DNA of 64,000 bases, taken from NCBI RefSeq assembly GCF_000372885.1, contig NZ_KB889967.1, forward strand, positions 993,117-1,057,116, in the 5' to 3' direction. This stretch comes from Methyloversatilis thermotolerans. Its GTDB lineage: Bacteria; Pseudomonadota; Gammaproteobacteria; Burkholderiales; Rhodocyclaceae. Shown here piece after piece: positions 1-8,901 of the stretch. Positions within the stretch are counted from its first letter, which is position 1. Every line of letters starts with the position of its first letter. A program made the translations under genes and the position numbers. The notes below the pieces were generated by a model. It ran no database searches. It was not told the origin of the DNA and saw only the letters and a program-made list of their open reading frames with translations.

Positions 1-1569
1 TCAGCTCGCACGTGCCGTCGGTTTATGCCTGTCGTGGCCGTGCTTCTGGGCCACCCGGTTGTACTGGATATGCGCATCGATGACACGCCGTTCGCGCGGC
101 GCCAGCGTGAATACATCGATCAATATGTTGCGCGCTTCCTGAGCAAGTTCATCAAGCCACTCGGGTTCAAGTTTCCTGATCAGTTCGGCAAGGCGGGAAA
201 GCTCTTCGTCCACCTGATCCAGATCGGGGCCCGCTGCCGTCTCCGCGGCCAGTTCCGCGGCGGCCTGCTGCGCACGTTCGCGAGCGGATCGGCCGTGCTG
301 CCGTTTCAGCCGATTGGCGACTGAAGTGCCGGCCGTTTCGAGCGAATTCACCAACTCGCTCGCCGCCTCGTCCTTGCCTGTTGCGTAGCACGCTTCGGCC
401 AGCTCGTGCGTGGCGAAACCGGGAGGCTGGGTAAGTCGGGCATGGGCTGCAAGCGCACGATCGATCGCTTCGCGCGCGCCGTTCTCGTCGCCTTGTTGCG
501 CCAGCATGCGCGCCTTGATCACGTCGGCCATCATGTCCGCCGTATCGTTTCCGCCCAGCAATGGCTTCAGTTCCTCTATCCTGCGGTTCAGCGCCTCCGC
601 CGCGTCCGGCAGATCGATCAGGCTCTTGATCAATGTCAGATGGTCGTCCGCGTTCGCCAGCGATGTGCCTTCGGTGCGCTCCACCACACGCCGCATCATC
701 ATGGCGGCGCGTTCCGGGTCTCCACTTTCCAGATAGATTTCACCCAGCGCGCGCAGACGACGCAGATTGTCCGGCGCGATCGAATCGGCGCGCTCGTAGT
801 AGGTGCGGGCCTCGTCCAGTTCACCGGCCTGTTCGTGCAGTTCGCCAAGGAAGTCGTACACGCCCATGAATTCCGGGAATTCCTCGTTGATTTCCGCTGC
901 CTGACGGGCCGCTTCGGCAATTTCGCCGCGTTCGCGCAACACGATCGCGTAGCCGATGCGTGCCCACGGCACGGTATTCCTGGCCATGACCGCCTTGTAG
1001 ATTTCGGTCGCCTCATCCAGTCTGCCAAGCGCGATCAAGGCTTCCGCACGGATGCGCAGGGCATCCATGGAGTACACCGGCAGGTCGCTGAGCACCTTGT
1101 CGCATTCGGCGATCACGCCCTCAAGGTTGCGTACCTCCATCTGCTCGTACACGGGTTTGAGCGCCTGCTTTTTCCTGACGGCGCGTACGAGACGTTCGCC
1201 CAGTTGTCCGGAGGTGAAGGGCTTGAGCAGATAGTCGTCGGGGGCGAATTCCGCAGCGGCCACCACGCGACGCCGCACGTTGTCGCCGGTCACCAGCAGG
1301 AACACGGATCCCAGTGGCAGGATGTGGTTCAGCCGCAGTTCTTCGAGGACGCGCAGACCGTCCTGCTTTTCGCCGAAATTGTGGTCGCACAGCACGACGT
1401 CGGGCGTTACCGCACTGCACTGCCGGAGCAGATCGGCTGAGCTGCCCGCCATCGTGACGTGCTTGACGCCTGCCTGCGAAAGTTGCGAGCGCACCCATGT
1501 TCGGACCACCTGATTGGCGTCCGCGATGACCACGCGCATCTTGTCGAGCACTTCGGTCGGCAGGAACAT
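1..1569 (-). CDS. Response regulator receiver domain fused to TPR repeats
   Basis: 522 residues, complete (stop at the window edge). The N-terminal part is a CheY-like receiver: acidic residue D17, phospho-acceptor D62 in VVLCDHNFG, T94 and K116 in LLKPF. From about residue 140 to 450 the protein is a helical tetratricopeptide solenoid (recurrent A-L-x-x-x-G-x-x-x-E-A patterns), with no DNA-binding or enzymatic output domain. It probably signals by protein-protein contact controlled by phosphorylation; no partner kinase lies beside it. A second Met at residue 11 directly precedes the receiver fold and is an equally plausible start (position 1539). Transcribed divergently from tsaB. Confidence 0.85.
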   Translation of the reverse strand: MFLPTEVLDKMRVVIADANQVVRTWVRSQLSQAGVKHVTMAGSSADLLRQCSAVTPDVVLCDHNFGEKQDGLRVLEELRLNHILPLGSVFLLVTGDNVRRRVVAAAEFAPDDYLLKPFTSGQLGERLVRAVRKKQALKPVYEQMEVRNLEGVIAECDKVLSDLPVYSMDALRIRAEALIALGRLDEATEIYKAVMARNTVPWARIGYAIVLRERGEIAEAARQAAEINEEFPEFMGVYDFLGELHEQAGELDEARTYYERADSIAPDNLRRLRALGEIYLESGDPERAAMMMRRVVERTEGTSLANADDHLTLIKSLIDLPDAAEALNRRIEELKPLLGGNDTADMMADVIKARMLAQQGDENGAREAIDRALAAHARLTQPPGFATHELAEACYATGKDEAASELVNSLETAGTSVANRLKRQHGRSARERAQQAAAELAAETAAGPDLDQVDEELSRLAELIRKLEPEWLDELAQEARNILIDVFTLAPRERRVIDAHIQYNRVAQKHGHDRHKPTARAS

Positions 1570-1817
1570 GGGAGGGCGTTACTCATAAACACCGCAATGG
1601 CTGGTTTTAACGGCATTTCGCGCGAAAACCTCAGTTGACCGCTGGAAATGGCGTGGAAGGCCAGGTCTGCCGGCCGGTGCGCCCCGATATTGGCCAGCCG
1701 AGGTCGCGCCGGACGCATTGGCGGGCAGGGCTGGAGTCCGCGCCGGCTTACCCGGGGGGCCGTGCCGACTTACAATTGCGCTCCCGATTCCGCGCCTTCC
1801 CCGTTTCCGCTCTCCGA

Positions 1818-2513
1818 ATGAAGTTGCTCGCTCTAGAAAGTTCGGCCGAAGTCGCCTCGGTCTGTCTGCTCATCGACTCGGTTTTCCTGACCCGGGAAGG
1901 CGGCACACCGGGTACGCATGCGCGTTTCCTGCTGCAGTGGATAGATGGATTGATGGAGGAATCCGGGTTGCGCGTGAGCGATCTCGATGCGATCGTCTTC
2001 AGTGCAGGTCCGGGAAGTTTCACCGGCCTGAGACTGTCCGTGTCGGTGGCGCAAGGCATGGCCGTGGCGGCCGACCGGCCGCTGGTCGCGATCCCGACGC
2101 TGGAAGCGCTCGCTCACGGTTGCGGGGACGGGCGCCATCTGTGCTGCATGGATGCGCGCATGGGCGAGGTGTACAGCGCGGCGATCGAAGTCAGCGGCGA
2201 CCGGACCCACACCGTTCGCCCATCCGCGGTGACCGCGCCAGGCGCGGTCCTTCCACCGCCTGGCGAGCCGTCATCGTGGTACGGCTGTGGCAGCGGTTAT
2301 GCGCTGCCAGATCTGCGCGAGCAGCCCTGGGTCGGGAGCCTGGCCGGTATCGACGTCAGTGCGGCCCCGCATGCACGTTCGGTTGCGGCACTTGCGCGCC
2401 CCAGGGTTGCTGCCGGGGAATTCATCGATCCCGCTCTCGCAGCCCCGCTGTACGTGCGTGACAAGGTGGCCCGGACCACGCAAGAACGTCTGGCTGCCGG
2501 AGGGCGGGCATGA
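1818..2513 (+). CDS. tsaB: tRNA threonylcarbamoyladenosine biosynthesis protein TsaB
   Basis: 231 residues, the usual TsaB length. It starts MKLLALESS and carries the ASKHA-fold signature with SAGPGSFTGLRL in the N-terminal half, as in YeaZ/TsaB. TsaB is the non-catalytic scaffold that binds TsaD and TsaE in the cytoplasm to make t6A37 on ANN-decoding tRNAs. The open frame extends upstream to 1635, but family similarity begins at the ATG at 1818. The stop overlaps the rimI start by 4 bases, so the two are translationally coupled, the common tsaB-rimI pairing. Confidence 0.95.
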   Translation: MKLLALESSAEVASVCLLIDSVFLTREGGTPGTHARFLLQWIDGLMEESGLRVSDLDAIVFSAGPGSFTGLRLSVSVAQGMAVAADRPLVAIPTLEALAHGCGDGRHLCCMDARMGEVYSAAIEVSGDRTHTVRPSAVTAPGAVLPPPGEPSSWYGCGSGYALPDLREQPWVGSLAGIDVSAAPHARSVAALARPRVAAGEFIDPALAAPLYVRDKVARTTQERLAAGGRA

Positions 2514-3004
2514 CGGGGTCGCTCGAACTGGGACGCGGAGCGGCGGTCCTGACTTTCACGCCGATGCGCGAACAGGATCTCGATACCGTGGCAGCCATCG
2601 AGAGGACGCTGTTCGATTTTCCGTGGTCGCGCACGAATTTCGCCGATTCCATCGCGGCGGGCTATCTGTGCCGGGTGATGTGGCATGGGCACGACATGGC
2701 GGGCTACGCAGTCATGATGTGCGTGCTCGATGAAGCTCATCTGCTGAATATCAGCGTGGCGAGCGGTTTCCAGCGGCGAGGGCTGGGCTGGCGATTGTTG
2801 CGCCACCTCGGACGGGAAGCGTGCCAGCATGGTGCGGAGCGCCTTTTCCTCGAGGTCAGGCCGTCGAACGACGCCGCGCGCGCACTGTACGCGCGGGCGG
2901 GCTTCGGTACCATAGGTCGGCGTCCGCGCTATTACCCTGCCCATGAAGGACGCGAGGACGCCATCATCATGACGGCGGACATCGATGGAGACTGGCTCTC
3001 ATGA
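2510..3004 (+). CDS. rimI: Ribosomal protein bS18 alanine N-acetyltransferase RimI
   Basis: 164-residue GNAT acetyltransferase. The acetyl-CoA loop appears as QRRGLGWRLLRHL (about residues 91-103), followed by the RimI-typical LEVRPSNDAARALYARAGF and RRPRYY segments. RimI acetylates the N-terminal alanine of ribosomal protein S18. Overlaps both neighbours (ATGA with tsaB; last codons with the glycosylase gene), forming a three-gene operon. The first ~16 residues before FTPM are longer than in most family members, so an internal start is possible. Confidence 0.93.
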   Translation: MTGSLELGRGAAVLTFTPMREQDLDTVAAIERTLFDFPWSRTNFADSIAAGYLCRVMWHGHDMAGYAVMMCVLDEAHLLNISVASGFQRRGLGWRLLRHLGREACQHGAERLFLEVRPSNDAARALYARAGFGTIGRRPRYYPAHEGREDAIIMTADIDGDWLS

Positions 3005-3816
3005 ACAGACGGCTGTCCATCCTGCGGGAAATCGGACTGGCGCCGCTGTGGCGATCACGACAGTCGGTGCCTGCTCCGGCGCCGCACGTCGAGGCGACAT
3101 CCGAACATGCGAAGGCCCCCCGGTCTGCCGGCGCTTCCGCGCCAGTCGGGCCGATGACGGCCGGAAACGGGGCCCGTCGGCAGGCTTCCACCGCCCTGCC
3201 GGCGAGGCCGGTCGCCCCGGCCGTCGTGACGGCGGCAGACCGACCCGTCATCGATGTGCGCAACGCCGGCTGGGACACCCTGGAACAGGCAATCCGGTCG
3301 TGTACCGCCTGCCGACTTCACGAACGCCGGACACTTGCCGTGCCCGGCGTCGGCGACAGAAAGGCTGAATGGCTGTTTGTCGGGGAGGGGCCGGGGGCGG
3401 AGGAAGACCTTCGCGGCGAGCCCTTTGTCGGGCAGGCGGGCAAGTTGCTCGATGCCATGCTGGCAGCGCTCGGGGTCGCCCGCGGGCGCGGCGTCTATAT
3501 TGCCAATTCCGTCAAATGCCGGCCACCCGGCAACCGTACGCCCGAAAGCGATGAAATCGCCTGCTGCCAGCCCTATCTGGAACGGCAGATCGAACTGCTG
3601 CGTCCGCGCATCATCGTGGCGCTCGGGCGTCCTGCGGCGCAAAGCCTGCTCGGCGGTGAGATCAAGATTGCCGCGGCGCGTGGTCGCACTTTCGACCGGC
3701 AGGGCATTCCGGTGGTGGTGACCTATCACCCGGCCTATCTGCTGCGCAATCCATCCGACAAGGCCAAGGCGTGGGAGGACCTGTGCTTTGCGCGAGACGT
3801 GCTGTCCGGCGCTTGA
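3001..3816 (+). CDS. Type 4 (family 4) uracil-DNA glycosylase, Fe-S
   Basis: 271 residues. The C-terminal ~175 residues are a family 4 UDG that removes uracil from deaminated DNA. Motif A is GEGPGAEED (128-136), motif B includes HPAYLLRNP (243-251), and the [4Fe-4S] cysteines are C101, C104, C173 and C188/C189. Residues 1-90 form a Pro/Ala-rich, probably disordered extension, which many betaproteobacterial homologues also have. It overlaps rimI by 4 bases and is the last gene of the tsaB-rimI-udg operon. Confidence 0.92.
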   Translation: MNRRLSILREIGLAPLWRSRQSVPAPAPHVEATSEHAKAPRSAGASAPVGPMTAGNGARRQASTALPARPVAPAVVTAADRPVIDVRNAGWDTLEQAIRSCTACRLHERRTLAVPGVGDRKAEWLFVGEGPGAEEDLRGEPFVGQAGKLLDAMLAALGVARGRGVYIANSVKCRPPGNRTPESDEIACCQPYLERQIELLRPRIIVALGRPAAQSLLGGEIKIAAARGRTFDRQGIPVVVTYHPAYLLRNPSDKAKAWEDLCFARDVLSGA

Positions 3817-3856
3817 TGCGTCCGGGCACCGGCCGGAGCCGTGCCCGGACAGTGCC

Positions 3857-5125
3857 CTAGTGCACGGTGCCGCCGTCGTCCAGTTCCGAAACGTCGTCGT
3901 GGCGGCGCTGGTTGGCGTGATGCCAGCGCCGGACCAGATACATGGCCGCGGCAACGAAAAGGCCGAACATCACGATGACCACATGAACCGAAAGTCCTGC
4001 CGCAAGCAGTGCGGCATAGAGCCCGGTCATGACGAGGATGGACAGATTCTCGTTGAAGTTCTGTACCGCGATCGAATTGCCCGCGCCCATGAGCATGTGT
4101 CCGCGATGCTGCAGCAGCGCATTCATGGGTACGACGAAGAAGCCGGCACAGGCGCCGATGATGATGAGCAAGGGAATGGCCAGCCACAGTTGCGTCACGA
4201 AAACCATGATGGGCACCAGCAGGCCCATTGCGATGCCGAGGGGAATGACGCGTACCGAGCCGCGCAGGCTGATGCGGCGAGCGGCAAGGATGGCTCCTGC
4301 GGCAATGCCGACCGCAACCACGCCCTGCAGCTTGGACGCCTGGGACAGACCCAGCCCAAGCGCGTGATCCGCCCAGTCGATCACGATGAACTGCAGCGTT
4401 GCGCCTGCACCCCAGAACAAGGTGGTGACCGCGAGGGAAATCTGGCCGAGGCGGTCCCGCCACAGCCCGATGAAACAGCCGCCGAAGTCGCGTACCAGTG
4501 CGAGAGGGCTCGCACGAAGCGGGCGCAAGGGAACGCCGGTGTCCGGGATATAGAGGTTGAAAACTGCGGCGATTGCATACAGGCTGCCTACCACCACGAG
4601 GCTGACTTCCACCGTCGTGTCGAGTCCGGTCTGTATCCAGGGCAGGTCGAACTCGAGCATGCGCGCGCTCAATGAAGGGTCGATCAGCAGGCCGCCCATC
4701 AGCACGCCGAGGATGATGGCGCCCACGGTCAGTCCTTCTATCCAGCCGTTGGCGATCACCAGCAGGCGGTGCGGCAGATACTCGGTCAGGATGCCGTACT
4801 TCGCAGGCGAGTAGGCGGCGGCCCCGAGACCGACGACCGCATATGCAAGCAACGGATGCGCGAAACCGAACATCAGCGCACAGCCGCCCACCTTGATCAG
4901 ATTGCTGGCGAACATGACGCGCCGCTTCGCCATCGCATCGGCAAAGGCACCGACAAAGGGCGCGAGCACCACGTAGGAAATCGTGAAGAACAGCTTGAGG
5001 AGCGGCGTCTGCCAGTCCGGAGCCTGCATGTCTCTCAGCACGTAGATCGCGACGACAAGCAGGGCATTGTCGGCGAGCGCGGAAAAGAACTGCGCCGCCA
5101 TGATGATGTAGAAGCCGAAGGGCAT
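3857..5125 (-). CDS. lplT: Lysophospholipid transporter LplT (MFS)
   Basis: 422 residues, about 12 hydrophobic segments and the LplT-type start MPFGFYIIMAAQFFSALADN. GAFADAMAKRRVMF is the MFS loop 2-3 motif, and AAAYSPAKYGILTEYLP is typical of LplT. LplT flips lysophospholipids across the inner membrane for re-acylation, normally by Aas; no acyltransferase gene is adjacent. Transcribed divergently from a LysR-type regulator with a LysR-like dyad between them. Confidence 0.88.
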   Translation of the reverse strand: MPFGFYIIMAAQFFSALADNALLVVAIYVLRDMQAPDWQTPLLKLFFTISYVVLAPFVGAFADAMAKRRVMFASNLIKVGGCALMFGFAHPLLAYAVVGLGAAAYSPAKYGILTEYLPHRLLVIANGWIEGLTVGAIILGVLMGGLLIDPSLSARMLEFDLPWIQTGLDTTVEVSLVVVGSLYAIAAVFNLYIPDTGVPLRPLRASPLALVRDFGGCFIGLWRDRLGQISLAVTTLFWGAGATLQFIVIDWADHALGLGLSQASKLQGVVAVGIAAGAILAARRISLRGSVRVIPLGIAMGLLVPIMVFVTQLWLAIPLLIIIGACAGFFVVPMNALLQHRGHMLMGAGNSIAVQNFNENLSILVMTGLYAALLAAGLSVHVVIVMFGLFVAAAMYLVRRWHHANQRRHDDVSELDDGGTVH

Positions 5126-5167
5126 CGGTGCCGAAAGCCCGCGTGCGGGCGGGGACGGGCAAAAAAG

Positions 5168-5186
5168 TTCGCTTTTATACCACGAA
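5168..5186. promoter_or_regulatory. Candidate LysR-type (T-N11-A) operator
   Basis: In the lplT/lysR divergent intergenic region (5126-5345) the sequence reads TTCG-N11-CGAA. This is a perfect 4-bp dyad with the 11-base spacing characteristic of LysR-type boxes. A short A/T tract next to it could hold a promoter. Binding by the adjacent regulator is inference. Confidence 0.4.
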
Positions 5187-5345
5187 GCGCGGTGACCTTC
5201 GGCGCTGTATTCCAGGCTTCACAAAGGCTACCATTGCGCGCCGCACAATATCCCTCGCAGGGGCGGGGCGACTTTTTTCGTTCACCTCCCGATACAAAGT
5301 TGGTCTATAAACACGAGGGAAGGGTTCACTTATACAGAGGGAAAT

Positions 5346-6245
5346 ATGCCCGACAGAAGGCTGGAGGTTTTTCACGCTGCGGCCAGCCAGCTTTCCTTCA
5401 CGCGCGCCGCCGAGCTTTTGCAGATGACCCAGCCGGCGGTGACCTTCCAGATCAAGCAGCTCGAAGAGCACTTCGGCACGCGGCTGTTCGAACGCGCGCA
5501 CGGCAAGGTTGCGCTGACGCCCGAAGGGCATCGGGTCAAGCACTACGCCGACCAGATCCTCGATCTGTTCGCCACGCTCGAGAACGAGCTGAAGGAGATG
5601 GCGGCCGATCTTTCCGGGCACCTGCTGATCGGCGCCACGCCGACGGTTGCCGAATATCACCTGCCCCCGGTTCTGGCGGAGTTCCGCGTCGCCCATCCGA
5701 ATGTCGTTCCGCGCCTGACCGTGGACAACCCGGATGTGATCGAGGATATGGTGGATGAGCGCATCGTCGATATCGGCATCGTGGAAGGACTGGGTCGCGG
5801 CGGTTCTCAGGTGCTGGTCGAACCGTGTGCCGAGGACGAGCTCGTGGTCGTGTGTTCGCCGGAGTTTCCGCTGGCGCGGCTGGAGGAAGTATCGCCCGAA
5901 CACCTGCTGCTGCATCCTTGCGCGGGACGCGACGCCGGCAGTGTCCGCGCCTTGCTCGAGAACTACCTGTCGCGCAGCGGGGTGGATCCGGCGCGCCTGC
6001 CTCTCGCGTTCGAACTCGATCGCCTGTCATCGGTAAAAGGGGTGCTGGAACGCGGGCTGGCCTACGCCATTCTTTCACGTGCCGTCATTCGTCACGAAGC
6101 CAGCCTGGGTCTGCTGGTGGCGGTGCCGCTGCGGCCACGCCTGATCCGTCACATGACCCTGCTGTATCCATCGGAACGCTTCCGCACCCATATGGCGAAA
6201 CAGTTCGGCGAGTTCGCCGCGACCCGGCTTGCCGGGCCCAAATAG
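5346..6245 (+). CDS. LysR family transcriptional regulator
   Basis: 299 residues. The N-terminal winged HTH (about 1-60) includes RAAELLQMTQPAVTFQIKQL and LFERAHGKVALTPEG. The effector-binding periplasmic-binding-protein-like domain spans about 88-290. The effector cannot be read from sequence. Because LysR regulators often control the divergent neighbour, lplT is the first candidate target, and the dyad at 5168-5186 fits this. The gene is followed after 43 bp by alr. Confidence 0.9.
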   Translation: MPDRRLEVFHAAASQLSFTRAAELLQMTQPAVTFQIKQLEEHFGTRLFERAHGKVALTPEGHRVKHYADQILDLFATLENELKEMAADLSGHLLIGATPTVAEYHLPPVLAEFRVAHPNVVPRLTVDNPDVIEDMVDERIVDIGIVEGLGRGGSQVLVEPCAEDELVVVCSPEFPLARLEEVSPEHLLLHPCAGRDAGSVRALLENYLSRSGVDPARLPLAFELDRLSSVKGVLERGLAYAILSRAVIRHEASLGLLVAVPLRPRLIRHMTLLYPSERFRTHMAKQFGEFAATRLAGPK

Positions 6246-6288
6246 TACAATCACGGGCTGAACGCAGTACCTCATCCCGCTCCCTTTC

Positions 6289-7437
6289 ATGTCGCGCCCC
6301 GTCCATACCGAACCTTTTCCGCTCTTCCGCCCCATCCATGCGCGCATCGACCTCGCAGCGCTGCGTCACAACTATCTGCGTACGCGCGAACTGGCGTGTC
6401 GCTCGAAGATCTGGGCCGTCATCAAGGCGAACGCCTATGGCCACGGCATCATGCGTGTCGCGCACGGATTGTCCGACCTGGCGGACGGCTTTGCCCTGCT
6501 TGATCTGGAGGATGCGGTGCGGCTGCGCGAAGCCGGCATCCGGCAACCCATCCTGTTGCTGGAGGGTTTCTTCAGTGCGCGCGATCTGCCGGAGATCGCG
6601 GCTCGCAGTCTGTCTGTCGTGGTACACACGCTGGAGCAGATCGACTGGCTGGAGGCGTGCGAACTGGACGCGGCTGCGCGCATTCCGCTGTTCCTGAAGA
6701 TCAATACCGGCATGAACCGCCTGGGCATTCCGCCCGCGCTGGCGGCTACCGTCCTTGCACGACTGCGCGCCTGGCCGCACGCCGGACCGATCGGATTGAT
6801 GACGCATTTCGCGGACGCCGATGGTGAGCGCGGTGTCGATGCGCAGTTCGCGCGTTTCGCTCCGCTGGCTGCGCAGTTCGATGGCCCGGTGTCCATGGCG
6901 AATTCGGCGGCACTGCTGCGCTTCCCGCAGACGCATGCTGACTGGGTGCGCCCCGGCATCCTGCTGTACGGTGCGAGCCCGGCCACTGCGCACGCCACTG
7001 CGTCGGATATCGGGCTGAAGCCGGTCATGCGCTTCGAGGCGCGCGTCATTGCGGTGCAACGGCTCGAACCGGGCGATCGCGTCGGTTATGGCGGCATGTA
7101 TACCGCGGAGAAATCGATGCGTGTCGGGACGGTGGCCTGCGGCTACGCCGACGGCTATCCGCGGCATGCGCCCTCCGGTACGCCGGTCGCGGTCGACGGG
7201 CATCGCAGCCGGCTGCTCGGCCGGGTGTCCATGGACATGATCGCGGTCGACCTGAGTGATCTGCCGCAGGCCGGCCTGGGCAGCGTGGTTGAACTGTGGG
7301 GCGAACATGTGTCGCTCGACGAGGTGGCTCAGCGCGCCGGTACCGTGAACTACGAACTGGTGTGTGCGCTCGCGCTGCGCGTCCCGGTGGTCGAGATGAA
7401 CCGGCAGTGCGTGCCGCAGGCCTCGCGGACCGACTGA
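6289..7437 (+). CDS. alr: Alanine racemase
   Basis: 382 residues, a PLP fold-type III enzyme interconverting L- and D-alanine for peptidoglycan. The PLP lysine is K46 in VIKANAYGHG. The second catalytic tyrosine lies in VGYGGMYTAE, followed by ACGYADGYPR. The C-terminal beta domain keeps GRVSMDMIAVDL and NYELVCAL. Only 6 bases separate the stop from radA, so alr and radA are very probably co-transcribed, an arrangement common in betaproteobacteria. Confidence 0.96.
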   Translation: MSRPVHTEPFPLFRPIHARIDLAALRHNYLRTRELACRSKIWAVIKANAYGHGIMRVAHGLSDLADGFALLDLEDAVRLREAGIRQPILLLEGFFSARDLPEIAARSLSVVVHTLEQIDWLEACELDAAARIPLFLKINTGMNRLGIPPALAATVLARLRAWPHAGPIGLMTHFADADGERGVDAQFARFAPLAAQFDGPVSMANSAALLRFPQTHADWVRPGILLYGASPATAHATASDIGLKPVMRFEARVIAVQRLEPGDRVGYGGMYTAEKSMRVGTVACGYADGYPRHAPSGTPVAVDGHRSRLLGRVSMDMIAVDLSDLPQAGLGSVVELWGEHVSLDEVAQRAGTVNYELVCALALRVPVVEMNRQCVPQASRTD

Positions 7438-7443
7438 GGCGAT

Positions 7444-8805
7444 ATGGCCAAGGGTCGCAGCCATTACATATGCTCCGAGTGCGGTGCGACCAGTCCGAAA
7501 TGGGCGGGTCAGTGTGCCGACTGCAAGGCGTGGAACACACTGGTGGAGTCGGTGCCGGAAGCGGCCAGCGGTGCGCACCGCTTCGCCTCGCTCGCCGGTA
7601 CGAGTCATGTGCAGCCTCTCGCCGACATCCGTCCGCGCGAAGAGCCGCGCCTGCCCACCGGTCTGGATGAATTCGATCGCGTGCTCGGTGGCGGCCTGGT
7701 GCCGGGCGGCGTGGTACTTATCGGCGGCGACCCGGGCATCGGCAAGTCCACACTGCTGTTGCAGGCGCTGACCCAGCTCGCGCCGCGCGTGCCGGCGCTT
7801 TATGTGACCGGCGAGGAATCCGGCGAGCAGGTCGCCCTGCGCGCCCAGCGCCTCGCGCTGGACCCCGCCGGACTGCAGTTGCTGGCCGAGATCAATCTGG
7901 AAAAGATCACTGCCGCGCTGTCCGCAACGCGGCCCAGGGTGGCGGTGATCGACTCCATCCAGACGGTCTATTCTGAACAGCTCACCTCGGCCCCGGGTTC
8001 GGTGGCGCAGGTGCGGGAGTGCGCGGCACAACTGACCCGTTCCGCCAAACAGGCCGGGCACAGTCTCATCCTGGTTGGTCATGTCACGAAGGAAGGGACG
8101 CTCGCGGGTCCGCGCGTACTCGAGCACATCGTTGATACGGTGCTCTACTTCGAAGGCGAAACCGGCTCCAGCTTCCGTCTCATCCGCGCATTCAAGAACC
8201 GCTATGGCGCCGTGAACGAGCTGGGTGTATTCGCGATGACCGAGCGTGGTCTGCGCGGTGTATCCAATCCTTCGGCATTGTTCCTGTCGCAGCACGCCCA
8301 GCCGGTGGCGGGCGCCTGCGTGCTGGTGACGCAGGAAGGTACGCGTCCGCTGCTGGTCGAGATACAGGCTCTGGTCGATAGCGCACACGGCAATCCGCGC
8401 CGGTTGACGGTGGGACTGGATGGCGCGCGCCTGGCCATGTTGCTGGCCGTGCTGCATCGCCACGCCGGCGTCAACTGCGCCGATCAGGATGTATTCGTCA
8501 ATGCGGTGGGCGGCGTGAAGATAGGCGAGCCGGCGGGCGATCTCGCTGTGCTGCTGGCCATCGTGTCATCGCTGAAGAACCGTCCTTTGCCGCCCAAGCT
8601 GGTGGCCTTCGGTGAAGTCGGACTGGCTGGCGAAATCAGGCCCGCGCCGCGCGGTCAGGAAAGATTGCGCGAAGCGGCCAAGCTCGGGTTTACCCATGCG
8701 CTCATTCCGAAGGCGAATGCACCCAAGCAGCCGATGGACGGCCTGACCGTGATCGCGGTGGATCGCATCGACGAGGCCTTCGCGCGCTTGCGCGAACTGG
8801 ATTGA
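7444..8805 (+). CDS. radA: DNA repair protein RadA (Sms)
   Basis: 453 residues. The N-terminal zinc finger (C10, C13 and a second CADC pair) is followed by a RecA-like ATPase with Walker A GGDPGIGKSTLL, the RadA-specific FKNRYGAVNELGVF motif, and a C-terminal Lon-protease-like domain lacking protease function in the family. RadA is a helicase-like factor that processes branched recombination intermediates. Complete and of usual length; second gene of the alr-radA pair. Confidence 0.97.
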   Translation: MAKGRSHYICSECGATSPKWAGQCADCKAWNTLVESVPEAASGAHRFASLAGTSHVQPLADIRPREEPRLPTGLDEFDRVLGGGLVPGGVVLIGGDPGIGKSTLLLQALTQLAPRVPALYVTGEESGEQVALRAQRLALDPAGLQLLAEINLEKITAALSATRPRVAVIDSIQTVYSEQLTSAPGSVAQVRECAAQLTRSAKQAGHSLILVGHVTKEGTLAGPRVLEHIVDTVLYFEGETGSSFRLIRAFKNRYGAVNELGVFAMTERGLRGVSNPSALFLSQHAQPVAGACVLVTQEGTRPLLVEIQALVDSAHGNPRRLTVGLDGARLAMLLAVLHRHAGVNCADQDVFVNAVGGVKIGEPAGDLAVLLAIVSSLKNRPLPPKLVAFGEVGLAGEIRPAPRGQERLREAAKLGFTHALIPKANAPKQPMDGLTVIAVDRIDEAFARLRELD

Positions 8806-8901
8806 CCGGTCGTTGGCAATCCGCAGCGTCTCGCGCATGTGAGGCGGATGACATGGCTGGCGACCGCTGGCGTGGATGCCGTGGTCGTCCGCCGTTTCCG
8901 G

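Noticed and set aside
6085-8463. A 792-codon open frame on the minus strand opposite alr and radA
   Set aside because: It covers two conserved genes on the other strand, has no family features, and its length follows from high GC content.
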